Origin: Pseudomonadota bacterium
GTDB lineage: Bacteria > Desulfobacterota > Desulfobulbia > Desulfobulbales > JAGXFP01
Direction: 5' to 3'
Assembly (NCBI GenBank): GCA_030673265.1
Contig: DAOVJK010000021.1
Span: 1 to 18,940 of the forward strand
Length of the DNA stretch: 18,940 bases
Position 1 is the stretch's first letter. Each line of letters opens with the position of its first letter. A program made the translations under genes and the position numbers. This document shows, piece after piece, positions 1-6,968 of this stretch. The notes under the pieces were generated by a model, which ran no database searches, had not been told where the DNA came from, and saw only the letters and a list, made by a program, of their open reading frames with translations.

Positions 1-167
1 AAACCATGTATTTCATTTGGTACAAACTGTGACCTTGATATTCCACAGCAAACCAAAGGATTAACACATAAGTACAATCAGTTAAAATGACTTTTCAAAA
101 ATACTCATGAAATATGCTGGTTAGATGCATACAGAGCAGGATTCGAGAATGATGCTCGCCTGCCTGA

Positions 168-350
168 CCGCAAATCATTACGGATACTTTACCCTTTAAA
201 AATAAAGCTGGCCCGCACCTTGACCTATCTAGAATAGTCAAAGGCATCATAGCCATTTTTCATTACAACACGCCTTTTGAGGGAATGCAGAGTATAGGGA
301 AAAGGCTGGTAGCTTTCCTGAGCAAAGAAATGAAGATAAAAAGGGCTTGA
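168..350 (+). pseudogene. Coding-like open fragment without a start codon
   Basis: The frame is open from just after a TGA at 165-167 to a TGA at 348-350, giving 60 codons. There is no ATG in the first half; the only in-frame ATGs lie near the end. The translation has a balanced, protein-like composition, with an amphipathic stretch around HLDLSRIVKGIIAIFHYN and a basic end (FLSKEMKIKRA). I do not recognise the family. It could be the 3' end of a gene whose 5' part has been lost or frameshifted, or a chance open frame. A GGATAC hairpin lies directly downstream. Confidence 0.25.
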
Positions 351-358
351 CGGGTTGT

Positions 359-376
359 GGATACTTTAATGTATCC
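359..376 (+). repeat. GGATAC/GTATCC inverted repeat upstream of the CvfB-like gene
   Basis: GGATAC at 359-364 and GTATCC at 371-376 form a perfect six-base inverted repeat around a six-base TTTAAT centre. It lies 9 bases after the end of the open fragment and about 60 bases before the CvfB-like start. No T-run follows, so it is not a standard terminator. It could be a small operator or a chance hairpin. Its left half is part of a ten-base direct repeat, GGATACTTTA, also present at 182-191. Confidence 0.3.
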
Positions 377-436
377 TAAGCTAATTTACGGGCCGAGACG
401 GACCACGCTTATTGCGTAACGATTTACAGGGGAAAA

Positions 437-1273
437 ATGGTACAGATTGGCAGGATAAATAAACTTAAGATCAAAAGAATCCGGGACTATGGCACTCACC
501 TTGATGGTGGTGAGTCAGGGGATATTCTCATGCCGAGAAGGGATGTTCCTGAGAATTCCCAGCCAGGTGACGAGCTTGAGGTCTTTGTTTTTGCCGACAA
601 TGAAGGGCGGCTGCGGGCAACTAGCCAAAAACCCTATGCGACAGTTGGTCAGTTTGCCAAATTGCGGGTGGTAGCTAACTCAGCAGTGGGCGCCTACCTG
701 GACTGGGGGCTGCAACAAAAAGATCTGTTTGTGCCAAAGGGTGAGCAGCAGGACAGAATGGAGGTTGGCAAATCGTACGTAGTATTTGTTTCTCTTGACG
801 AGGAAAGCAAGCGCATCACCGCCTCTGCAAAGTTGAATAAGTTTCTTGATCGGCAGCCCCCGAATTATGAGGAGGGCGAAGAGGTAGAGCTCCTGATCTG
901 TGAGCAAACGGATCTTGGCTATAAAGCGGTGGTTAATCATAGCCATTGGGGCGTGATCTATAAAAATGAAGTGTTCCAGCAACTGCACCTCGGCCAGGCT
1001 CTTAAAGGCTTCATAAAAAAGATCCGCGAAGATCTCAAGATTGACTTGAGCCTGCAACAATCAGGCTATCAAAAAGTCGATGATATTTCCCTGGCCATTC
1101 TTGAAACCATCAAAGACCATGGCGGCAGGATTGCTGTTACGGATAAAAGTCCGCCGGAAGATATCTATGCCTTGTTTGGGGTAAGTAAAAAAACTTTCAA
1201 AAAGGCAATCGGCACCCTCTACAAAAAGCGGCTTATCTTCATCGATACTGAGGAGATCCGGCTTGCCAAGTGA
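437..1273 (+). CDS. cvfB: CvfB-like S1 RNA-binding protein with C-terminal winged helix
   Basis: This 278-residue protein matches the CvfB/YitL family in length and layout. Three S1/OB-fold segments lie at about residues 1-62, 68-134 and 145-207, with a winged-helix domain at about 215-278. Visible marks are the opening GRINKLKIKRIRDYGTHL, the S1-like GAYLDWGLQQKDLFVP in the second unit, GYKAVVNHSHWGVIY in the third, and SKKTFKKAIGTLYKKRLI near the end. Family members bind RNA in the cytoplasm and have been linked to virulence-gene expression in Gram-positive bacteria; the role here is unknown. The ATG at 437 is preceded by AGGGGA at 428-433 with short spacing. No gene is close enough upstream to be an operon partner, and the next gene downstream runs the other way. 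Confidence 0.88.
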   Translation: MVQIGRINKLKIKRIRDYGTHLDGGESGDILMPRRDVPENSQPGDELEVFVFADNEGRLRATSQKPYATVGQFAKLRVVANSAVGAYLDWGLQQKDLFVPKGEQQDRMEVGKSYVVFVSLDEESKRITASAKLNKFLDRQPPNYEEGEEVELLICEQTDLGYKAVVNHSHWGVIYKNEVFQQLHLGQALKGFIKKIREDLKIDLSLQQSGYQKVDDISLAILETIKDHGGRIAVTDKSPPEDIYALFGVSKKTFKKAIGTLYKKRLIFIDTEEIRLAK

Positions 1274-1287
1274 TTGGTGAGAGGGTG

Positions 1288-1310
1288 GCAGGACTGCTTG
1301 GAAGTTCTGC
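1288..1310 (+). terminator. Possible terminator hairpin after the CvfB-like gene
   Basis: GCAGGACT (1288-1295) can pair with AGTTCTGC (1303-1310). This gives eight pairs including one G-T wobble around a seven-base loop, 15 bases after the TGA. A short T-run (TTTTT) follows only after about ten more bases, so it is not a textbook intrinsic terminator. Its place between converging genes fits a termination role. Confidence 0.35.
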
Positions 1311-1514
1311 TATAAGAAAATTTTTGCCCGCAGGTCGATATGACGGAAAACCCGGTTTGAGCTGTTGTTGAGGGTTGTTCCGGTGAAGAAAAATTCTGCT
1401 CGATCATCTCGATCGGTAGAGCTGAGATACCTTCCCGTAGTCGCCGCATTCGGAGAATTTCTCCCCAGCCGCGCTCAATCTTTCTTTTTATCCCCTTTGT
1501 TTGTCAGATGGTGC

Positions 1515-1736
1515 TTAGGAAAATCTGGTTCTCAGATAGAGCGATTCCACCTTCTTTCTGGCCCAGGGTGTTCTGCGCAGGAGTTTGAGGCTCGAGTTGA
1601 TGGTGGGATCCGTGGTGAAGCAGTTGATGGGGATCATCCTGCCAAGTTTTTTCCAGCCGTAGTGCTCAACCAGGCGAGTGAGGATCATTTCCAGGGTGAT
1701 GCCGTGCAGTGGGTCGTTGTTCTGGGGCGTGCTCAT
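1515..1736 (-). CDS. VF530-family (DUF2132) small DNA-binding protein
   Basis: This 73-residue protein shows the compact signature of the VF530/DUF2132 family. The key marks are NDPLHGITLE near the start, the helix LTRLVEHYGWKKLG at residues 19-32, IPINCFTTDPTINSSLKLLR at about 35-54, and TPWARKKVE at 56-64. The family is named after Vibrio fischeri VF530, for which a small helical DNA-binding structure is known; the biological function is not established. Its ATG (1734-1736) overlaps the TGA (1733-1735) of the upstream exonuclease gene in an ATGA arrangement. The two are therefore probably co-transcribed and translationally coupled, which suggests a joint nucleic-acid job. The protein is full length for the family. 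Confidence 0.87.
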   Translation of the reverse strand: MSTPQNNDPLHGITLEMILTRLVEHYGWKKLGRMIPINCFTTDPTINSSLKLLRRTPWARKKVESLYLRTRFS

Positions 1737-2350
1737 GCCGCATCCTTGTTGTTGACCTGTTCCAGGGCCAAGTAGAGCTTGCGGCCCACCCAGGCGTCGG
1801 TGGCCGCATACTGGACCTGGTGTGGGGCGAGCACATCCTTGGCCCAGTTGGAGGTCTGCGCGCCTTTGGAGATGCGAAAGCCCAGTAGCACGGCAGCCAG
1901 TCCCCGCAGACCGTGGTTTTTGATGCCCGCTTTCTTGGCCAGGTTGCCAAGATCCATAAAGCCTGCGGCCTTGAAATTGGCCAGCTTTTTAAGCTCGCGG
2001 ATGTCGTAGTCCAGGGCCACCCCGGACTTGATGATAGTTGGGTTGGCCAGGAGCTCGCGCAGGGGTTTTGCCAGGCCCAGCTGTTTGAACTGGAAGATGA
2101 AAACTTCTTCATCAGTTGCCAGCTGCAGGAGCGAAGGCGAGTAGCTTTCTCCCTTGGTGTATGCGGGGCGGGTTTCCGTGTCAAAGCCGAGCAGGGTGTG
2201 ACCGTCAAGCTTGGCCATTGCCGTCGCCAGCTCGTCTCTGGTCCGCACGACGCTGGTCGGCCCAGTCCATCCCTCCATGGGGCAGGAGTTTATCTCATCC
2301 TTGCTCATCCGCCGGTCAAAGCCTGGTCGGTCTGTTTTGCTGTGGGTCAT
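1733..2350 (-). CDS. DEDDy-type 3'-5' exonuclease domain protein
   Basis: The 205-residue product is a stand-alone 3'-5' exonuclease domain of the RNase D/WRN type. Motif I is LGFDTETRP with D57 and E59. Motif II is GVALDYDIREL with D116 the likely metal ligand. Motif III is YAATDAWVGRKLY with Y181 and D185, placing it in the DEDDy subclass. Such enzymes remove nucleotides from DNA or RNA 3' ends using two metal ions. There is no HRDC or helicase domain, so it is smaller than RNase D (about 370 residues). The annotated ATG at 2350 has only a weak ribosome binding site; an internal ATG at residue 15 would also leave the catalytic domain whole. The gene overlaps the VF530-type gene by ATGA. Whether it acts on RNA or DNA cannot be read from the sequence. 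Confidence 0.9.
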   Translation of the reverse strand: MTHSKTDRPGFDRRMSKDEINSCPMEGWTGPTSVVRTRDELATAMAKLDGHTLLGFDTETRPAYTKGESYSPSLLQLATDEEVFIFQFKQLGLAKPLRELLANPTIIKSGVALDYDIRELKKLANFKAAGFMDLGNLAKKAGIKNHGLRGLAAVLLGFRISKGAQTSNWAKDVLAPHQVQYAATDAWVGRKLYLALEQVNNKDAA

Positions 2351-2724
2351 CTGTTTCGTAATCCGTTTTTGTTTTTTTCTGTTCAGGAATGGGTGTCGCT
2401 AATGGCCGGGACATCATAAGCCGATTTACTTTTTTTTGCCACCTTGAGAATTTCGGTAGTCCTCTGAATTAATCGAACAGGGGATAAATCTCCTCGCCAG
2501 ATTTTTTCTCTTAAGATATCATCAACAACTCATAATTTGACAATTCACAACCTATCGTGCGAGCATCATAAGTAGAGAATTTCAAAACGCCGGGAAAGAA
2601 ATTGTAACATCTTCTAAGTAAGATCGTTTAGCCCAACTGAGGATGGAAGGCGGTAAGTATAAGGACGGACAACAAACCATTTGTAGATACATCTTAAATG
2701 GAATCGCCCTTGTAAGGAGTTATT
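2351..2724. promoter_or_regulatory. Divergent intergenic region between exonuclease and DUF4389 genes
   Basis: This AT-rich 374-bp spacer separates a leftward and a rightward gene and should hold promoters for both. A TTGACA hexamer occurs at 2537-2542, but no good -10 box sits at 16-19 bases from it, so no promoter is called. The rightward gene has a clear ribosome binding site, AAGGAGT at 2714-2720, just before its ATG. A 35-codon open frame (2643-2750) overlaps that start in another frame and is probably chance. Confidence 0.4.
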
Positions 2725-3096
2725 ATGGTATCAGAATCAACGAACGGTGAAAATACACAACCGACAAGCCCGAAATCTCAGAAACAAACAGGGAAAGAAC
2801 AAATACCTGTTGCTTCGGGAAAACAGATCGGTATTCGATTGCTTTATACCATTCTGTTTCTTGTCATCCTTGGAATCGTGTTGGTCATTGTTAAATTAGT
2901 GGTTGTCTTTCAATTCATTTATTTTTTCAGCACCCGGAAACCCAATGAATCAGTTCGGCAATTTTCTAACAAAATTTCCACCTATGGATATCGAATATTC
3001 CGATATATCACTTTCAACGAAAGCCAGCGTCCTTTTCCATTCACCGATTTTCCATCAGAATTGGAGCCCTACGAAGAGCAAATTACATTTGATTAA
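2725..3096 (+). CDS. DUF4389-type single-pass membrane protein
   Basis: This 123-residue protein has a polar N-terminal tail of about 37 residues rich in Ser, Thr, Gln and Lys, then one strong hydrophobic segment at about 38-68 (LLYTILFLVILGIVLVIVKL onward). The rest matches the DUF4389 pattern: FSTRKPNESVRQFSNKISTYGYR, then IFRYITFNESQRPFPFTDFP. The conserved Lys-Pro-Asn after the membrane segment and the PFPF-D-P end are the family marks. DUF4389 proteins have no settled function. The gene stands alone, with AAGGAGT five bases before its ATG and a 165-bp gap before the histidine kinase. A shared promoter with the kinase is possible but not shown. Confidence 0.82.
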   Translation: MVSESTNGENTQPTSPKSQKQTGKEQIPVASGKQIGIRLLYTILFLVILGIVLVIVKLVVVFQFIYFFSTRKPNESVRQFSNKISTYGYRIFRYITFNESQRPFPFTDFPSELEPYEEQITFD

Positions 3097-3163
3097 AGGA
3101 TGTACTCATTAAATTAAGTGGCCCGACCCAGTTCCTGTTGGAGAAAAGAGAAATAATAATAGC

Positions 3164-3203
3164 TGTCCATGTTCTCTTAACCATGTTGACTATATGATGG
3201 ACA
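3164..3203 (+). repeat. Seven-base inverted repeat upstream of the kinase gene
   Basis: TGTCCAT at 3164-3170 and ATGGACA at 3197-3203 are perfect inverted copies, 26 bases apart, starting about 100 bases before the kinase start. A TTGACT hexamer lies between them at 3186-3191, but the nearest -10-like box is 20-21 bases away, which is too far. The arms could be operator half-sites or a weak long-loop hairpin. No regulator can be named. Confidence 0.25.
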
Positions 3204-3261
3204 TCTGCCAATTAAGATAACCACTGACAATGTTACCTTTCTCAAATCAGGGGATTTCGTT

Positions 3262-5367
3262 ATGGCCGAAAAACCAACTTATGAGGAATTGGCACAAAGA
3301 GTCAAAGATTTAGAAAAAGAAACCCTCAGGAGCAAAGGGGCTGAGGAGGAGATGCGGGCCTCAGAGGAAAAATTCTTTAAAGCATTTCATAATTGTCCTC
3401 TCCCCATGACCATCAGCTCCATTAAGGATGGAAGATATCTTGATGTAAACGAAGGGTTCATAATTATTACCGGTTATAGCAGAAAAGAAACAATTGGCAC
3501 CACTTCTGTTGAATTAGGACTGATTTCACAAGATGATCGTAAAACCCTTATAAGAGAGTTGTTGGAAAATGGGCATATTAGAGACATTGAATTAACACTC
3601 CATAAAAAAAATGGCGAATTATTTTACTGCTCATATTTTGTAGAGATAATCACAGTCGATGGGAAACAAAGATTACTTTCCATTGCTCACGACATCACTG
3701 GTCCAAAAAGGACGGCGAATGAGTTGGGAAGAGCTTATGACGAATTAGAAATTCTAGTTGGGAAACGGACGAAGGAATTAATCAGAATTAACGAGCAGTT
3801 GAATCAAGAAATAAATGAACGCAAGCAGGCGGAAGAACAATTTCGTCTGAGTGAGGAACGATATCATACCGTGTATAACGTCGCCCCTCTTGCTTTTGTG
3901 CTCTGGGATTGTGATTGCCAGATCACTGACTGGAACAAGCAAGCGGAAGAGATGTTCGGCTGGTCTGCAGATGAAGTCTCGGGACGTAACTTCTTTGAAT
4001 TTCTCATCCCCGAGGGAACAAGGCCTCATGTCGAGCAGATTATCGAAGCTTTGCTGACCGGTGCTCTTCCTCGTCAAAGTATTAACGAGAACCTGACCAA
4101 AAGCGGTGAGATCATTATCTGCGAGTGGAATAGTTCAATACTTTACGACAACAAAGGACACGTGAGTGGGGCAATTTCACTGGCCCTTGATATTACCGAG
4201 CGCAAGCAGGCGGCCGAAGCGCTTCAGCAGAGTGAAGAAAAGTTCCGTTCCATTTTCGAGATTGCGGGAGCAGCTATAGCCACCTTCTTACCTGATGGGA
4301 GTCTTTTGGAAGTAAACCCCGCACTCTGTAAATTTCTCGGCTATACCGAGGCCGAATTATTGAATCTCAAGGTCGAGGACATTACCCATCCTGACGACCG
4401 GAAAAGGACACGCCGCAGCTACTATGAGCTCATGGCGGGGCAAAAGCAGTCATTAAAATATGAAAAGCGCTATCTCCGTAAGGATGGTTCCACCGTTTGG
4501 GGGCATGTCGATGTGGCCTGTATTGTGGGTACCACTTTAAAGCCGATGTACTGCGTAGGGTTGACGCATGACATCACCGAGCGCAAGGAAATGGAGCAAG
4601 CGCTTCAAATAGCTCATGATGAATTAGAAAAACGGGTTGAAAAACGTACTGCCCAACTTGAGATGACACACGCTCAATTACTCCACTCAGAAAAACTCAG
4701 CGCTATAGGAAGATTGTCCGCCTCCATTGCCCACGAGTTCAACAATCCTCTTTTTGGTATCAGGAATGTCCTTGACGGAATAGAGAAAAGAGCAGCCCTT
4801 GATGAAGAAGATACTGAGCTTGTTGGTATGGCCCTTCTGGAATGCGACCGGATAAAATATCTGATCCAGGACCTACAGGACTTCAATCGGCCTACAAGTG
4901 GAATCAGGGCTCCCGTTGACATTCATAAGTCCATTGCCAGCATACTGCTGCTCTTGAAAAAGGAATTTCAGAACCAGAAAATAATGGTGGAAAAAGATTA
5001 CGACACTCTAATACCTAACATCTGTGCAGTTGGTGACCAGATAAAACAGGTTCTTCTAAATATGCTGAACAATGCCAGTGATGCCATGTCTGCAAGCGGA
5101 GGTATGATAACGATCACCACCCATCTCCTCAACAACATGATAGCTATCCACATCCAGGATACCGGAACGGGCATAAAACCTGAGGATATGTACCATATCT
5201 TCGAGCCTTTTTTTACCACCAAATCTGAGGTCAAGGGCACAGGCCTGGGCCTTTCTGTGAGTTATGGAATTATCAAAAGGCATGGCGGGAGAATTGATGT
5301 GCACAGTGAGGTTGGCCAAGGCAGCATTTTCACCATTATCCTACCAATAGAAAAGGCATCAAGATGA
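3262..5367 (+). CDS. Cytosolic three-PAS sensor histidine kinase
   Basis: This 701-residue hybrid-free kinase has no membrane segment, so it should sense an internal signal. In order it has a short N-terminal coiled coil (about 1-32), PAS 1 (33-150), a coiled coil (150-200), PAS 2 (197-317), PAS 3 (323-443), a further coiled coil (445-480), the dimerisation/phosphoacceptor domain with H491 in SIAHEFNNPL, and the ATPase domain. The N box is LLNMLNNASDAM (N600-N604), G1 is DTGTGI at 633-638, the F box is FEPFFTTK and G2 is GTGLGLSVS at 659-667. PAC-like ITERK endings close the second and third PAS units. All catalytic residues are present. AGGGGA at 3249-3254 sets the start. The stop overlaps the ATG of the response regulator, so the two form a coupled pair. 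The ligand or redox signal is unknown; no haem or flavin motif can be claimed. Confidence 0.93.
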   Translation: MAEKPTYEELAQRVKDLEKETLRSKGAEEEMRASEEKFFKAFHNCPLPMTISSIKDGRYLDVNEGFIIITGYSRKETIGTTSVELGLISQDDRKTLIRELLENGHIRDIELTLHKKNGELFYCSYFVEIITVDGKQRLLSIAHDITGPKRTANELGRAYDELEILVGKRTKELIRINEQLNQEINERKQAEEQFRLSEERYHTVYNVAPLAFVLWDCDCQITDWNKQAEEMFGWSADEVSGRNFFEFLIPEGTRPHVEQIIEALLTGALPRQSINENLTKSGEIIICEWNSSILYDNKGHVSGAISLALDITERKQAAEALQQSEEKFRSIFEIAGAAIATFLPDGSLLEVNPALCKFLGYTEAELLNLKVEDITHPDDRKRTRRSYYELMAGQKQSLKYEKRYLRKDGSTVWGHVDVACIVGTTLKPMYCVGLTHDITERKEMEQALQIAHDELEKRVEKRTAQLEMTHAQLLHSEKLSAIGRLSASIAHEFNNPLFGIRNVLDGIEKRAALDEEDTELVGMALLECDRIKYLIQDLQDFNRPTSGIRAPVDIHKSIASILLLLKKEFQNQKIMVEKDYDTLIPNICAVGDQIKQVLLNMLNNASDAMSASGGMITITTHLLNNMIAIHIQDTGTGIKPEDMYHIFEPFFTTKSEVKGTGLGLSVSYGIIKRHGGRIDVHSEVGQGSIFTIILPIEKASR

Positions 5368-5948
5368 GGAAGATAACCATTTTACTGGTTGATGACGAAA
5401 AGATAATCCTCAAGACCATCAGTAAATATTTGAGAGGAGAAGGGTATGATGTATCCACCGCAGAAAATGGGGATAGGGCCATTGTCAAACTTAACCAGCA
5501 ACACTTTGACCTGGTCGTCACTGACTTGATGATGGAAGGTCTGGACGGCATCCAGGTCCTCAAACAGGCCAAAAAGAACGACCCGATGCTTCCTGTTATA
5601 ATTCTTACCGGCTATGGAGATATGGTCACGGCTATTGATGCCCTGCGGTTGGGGGCAGATGATTATTTGCTCAAACCATGTGGTAATGAGGAGTTGCTCT
5701 TTAGGGTGTCAAGTTGTCTTGATAAATATGAGCTTAAGAAAAAAATCAAACTTTATGAAGATATTCTCCCCATTTGCGCAGTGTGTAAAAAGATCAGGGA
5801 TGATACTGGCAAGGGACCAGGCGAAGGGGAGTGGATGTCCGTTGAAGCATATATAAACAATAAGACTGGTGTCCGTTTCAGTCATGGATATTGCAAGGAA
5901 TGTGGTAAGGAGTTTCTAGATAGTATCCGTAGTGCAAAAGGGAAATAA
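5364..5948 (+). CDS. Response regulator with C-terminal four-cysteine module
   Basis: Residues 1-122 form a receiver domain. The acidic pair is D10/D11, the phosphoacceptor is D54 in VVTDLMM, the switch Thr is T82 in LTGYGD, and the conserved Lys is K104 in LLKPCG. After a short coiled-coil linker (about 122-134) comes a small module with C138-x2-C141 in ICAVCKKIRDD and C177-x2-C180 in HGYCKECGKE, with EWMSVEAYI between them. There is no helix-turn-helix, GGDEF, HD-GYP or AAA+ output. Similar cysteine tails occur on many sensor proteins of deltaproteobacteria (known to me from the family pattern; function unclear). They could bind zinc or respond to redox state. The ATG lies inside the kinase stop (ATGA), so the partner kinase is clear. 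Output may be by protein contact rather than DNA binding. Confidence 0.9.
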   Translation: MRKITILLVDDEKIILKTISKYLRGEGYDVSTAENGDRAIVKLNQQHFDLVVTDLMMEGLDGIQVLKQAKKNDPMLPVIILTGYGDMVTAIDALRLGADDYLLKPCGNEELLFRVSSCLDKYELKKKIKLYEDILPICAVCKKIRDDTGKGPGEGEWMSVEAYINNKTGVRFSHGYCKECGKEFLDSIRSAKGK

Positions 5949-5962
5949 CGTACTGATCCGCG

Positions 5963-5982
5963 ACCTTTCCAGAAGAAAAGGT
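5963..5982 (+). terminator. Weak hairpin after the response regulator
   Basis: ACCTTT (5963-5968) and AAAGGT (5977-5982) form a six-base stem around eight bases, 15 bases after the TAA. No T-run follows, so this is at best a weak or factor-assisted terminator for the two-component operon. Confidence 0.25.
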
Positions 5983-6148
5983 GGCAAGCCTGCTCTTGGC
6001 TCTTACTCCTCTCATTCTCCTTTACTCCAACCAACTTAACCGACAGAAATACAATCAACTATGACCATCACTCTACAGGCGGAACAATCTTTTTGCATTT
6101 CGGGAAATTTGAACAATCCCCAAATTTAGTCCTGAGATGTGGCCTTTC

Positions 6149-6346
6149 CTAGCTACTCTCAAAACCATTTCCCCTGAGTAAGTCAGACATTCTTTTTCCG
6201 CGCTCCTGGCAACAGGTATATCCGGAGTTAACAAGCTGACCCTTTACCAGTTCTTGATTTTCACCCTGGGATCCTGGCAAGGCAAAAAGGTCTTGGCGAA
6301 GATATTCCTCTGCCCAGCCGGTCTTTTTGCAAAAGTCACGACCTTG
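6149..6346 (-). pseudogene. Coding-like minus-strand fragment downstream of the flavoprotein
   Basis: A frame of 65 codons is open from just after a TGA (complement of 6347-6349) to a TAG (complement of 6149-6151). The translation looks protein-like: GRDFCKKTGWAEEYLRQDLF near the start and VNSGYTCCQERGKRMSDLLR near the end. It has three cysteines including a CC pair. No ATG lies before residue 53, so it has no usable start. It is on the same strand as the flavoprotein and begins about 25 bases after its stop. I do not recognise it. It may be the remnant of a gene that once followed the flavoprotein, or a small gene with an unseen start. Confidence 0.3.
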
Positions 6347-6371
6347 TCAGAGAGAGGAACGGCAGGTTTTA

Positions 6372-6968
6372 CTATACCAGTTTTGCGGCCAGTACTCTGG
6401 CCTTGGCCTGAACCTTTTCTGATATCACGGGATGGGGGGCGGTGGCGATCAGGCCGGTAAAGATCGTTCCTACCGGGGCGGCACCGATCATTTTGGCTGT
6501 CGTCTTGAGTTCTTTCAGGGTGCTAAAAAAAAGGCGACCCATAAGCCCGGGGGCCGCAGAGGAGGAAACCAGCACCGTCTTTTTCTTCGGCACCTTCGCT
6601 TTGCGATATTGCGGAGAGTTCATATCCCATGGCCAATAGGCATAAACCACCAGCCTCTCCATAAACCGCTTGAAAAGAGCGGTTACTGACCCGAAGTTAG
6701 TGGGCGAAGCGAGAATATAACCGTCACTTTTTTCGATCTTGTCGATCAAATCTTGCATGGCATCCTCCAGCACGCACTCGGCCGGCCCATCGCCGGGCTG
6801 CTGGGCGCACTTTCGACAGTTAGTGCAGAACTCGACCGGATAGTTACGCAGCAAAACTATTTCGACCTCTGCTCCTGATGCCTTCAAAGCCTCTGTCATG
6901 GTCCCGACAACCTGGTCGGTGACTCCATTTTTCCGGTATGACCCGTTTATCGCGAGTATCCTGGTCAT
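6372..6968 (-). CDS. NAD(P)H-dependent FMN reductase / iron-sulfur flavoprotein family
   Basis: This 198-residue flavodoxin-fold protein begins with MTRILAINGSYRKNGVTD; the loop GSYRKNG at residues 9-15 is the FMN phosphate-binding site. A cysteine cluster follows with C48, C51 and C54 in FCTNCRKCAQ and C65 in AECVLEDAM. It resembles the CxxCxxC-x(4-7)-C site of iron-sulfur flavoproteins, but here the last gap is ten residues. SPTNFGSVTALFKRFMER at about 89-104 is the second flavin-contact region. Such proteins pass electrons between NAD(P)H or ferredoxin and small acceptors in anaerobes. A good ribosome binding site (AGGAGA) lies six to eleven bases before the ATG. The gene stands between decayed-looking fragments on the same strand and has no intact operon partner. 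The real electron acceptor is unknown. Confidence 0.88.
   Translation of the reverse strand: MTRILAINGSYRKNGVTDQVVGTMTEALKASGAEVEIVLLRNYPVEFCTNCRKCAQQPGDGPAECVLEDAMQDLIDKIEKSDGYILASPTNFGSVTALFKRFMERLVVYAYWPWDMNSPQYRKAKVPKKKTVLVSSSAAPGLMGRLFFSTLKELKTTAKMIGAAPVGTIFTGLIATAPHPVISEKVQAKARVLAAKLV

Larger units (their letters stand above)
1..436. other. Left-edge region without a confident gene
   Basis: No complete gene can be supported before the CvfB-like gene. Frame 1 is open from the window edge to a TGA at 88-90 and could be the last 29 codons of a gene that starts outside the window, but I recognise nothing in it. A second open stretch at 168-350 is listed separately. The AT-rich character and the short broken frames suggest decayed sequence or a promoter region. 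The last bases before the CvfB start carry a short-spaced ribosome binding site, AGGGGA at 428-433. Confidence 0.5.
5949..6371. other. Convergent intergenic region between response regulator and flavoprotein
   Basis: The two flanking genes point at each other across about 420 bp. Apart from the weak hairpin after the response regulator, the right half holds a coding-like minus-strand fragment (6149-6346, listed separately). The remainder, about 5983-6148, is AT-rich and shows nothing I recognise on either strand. Confidence 0.5.

Noticed and set aside
1365..1775. 136-codon plus-strand open frame
   Set aside because: It lies antisense across the VF530-type gene, which has clear family motifs, and its translation is low in protein character.
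2537..2571. TTGACA with TCATAA as a promoter for the DUF4389 gene
   Set aside because: The spacing is 23 bases, too long for sigma-70, and the -10 match is poor.
2643..2750. 35-codon frame overlapping the DUF4389 start, possible leader peptide
   Set aside because: There is no clear binding site and no recognisable leader sequence; the overlap may be chance.
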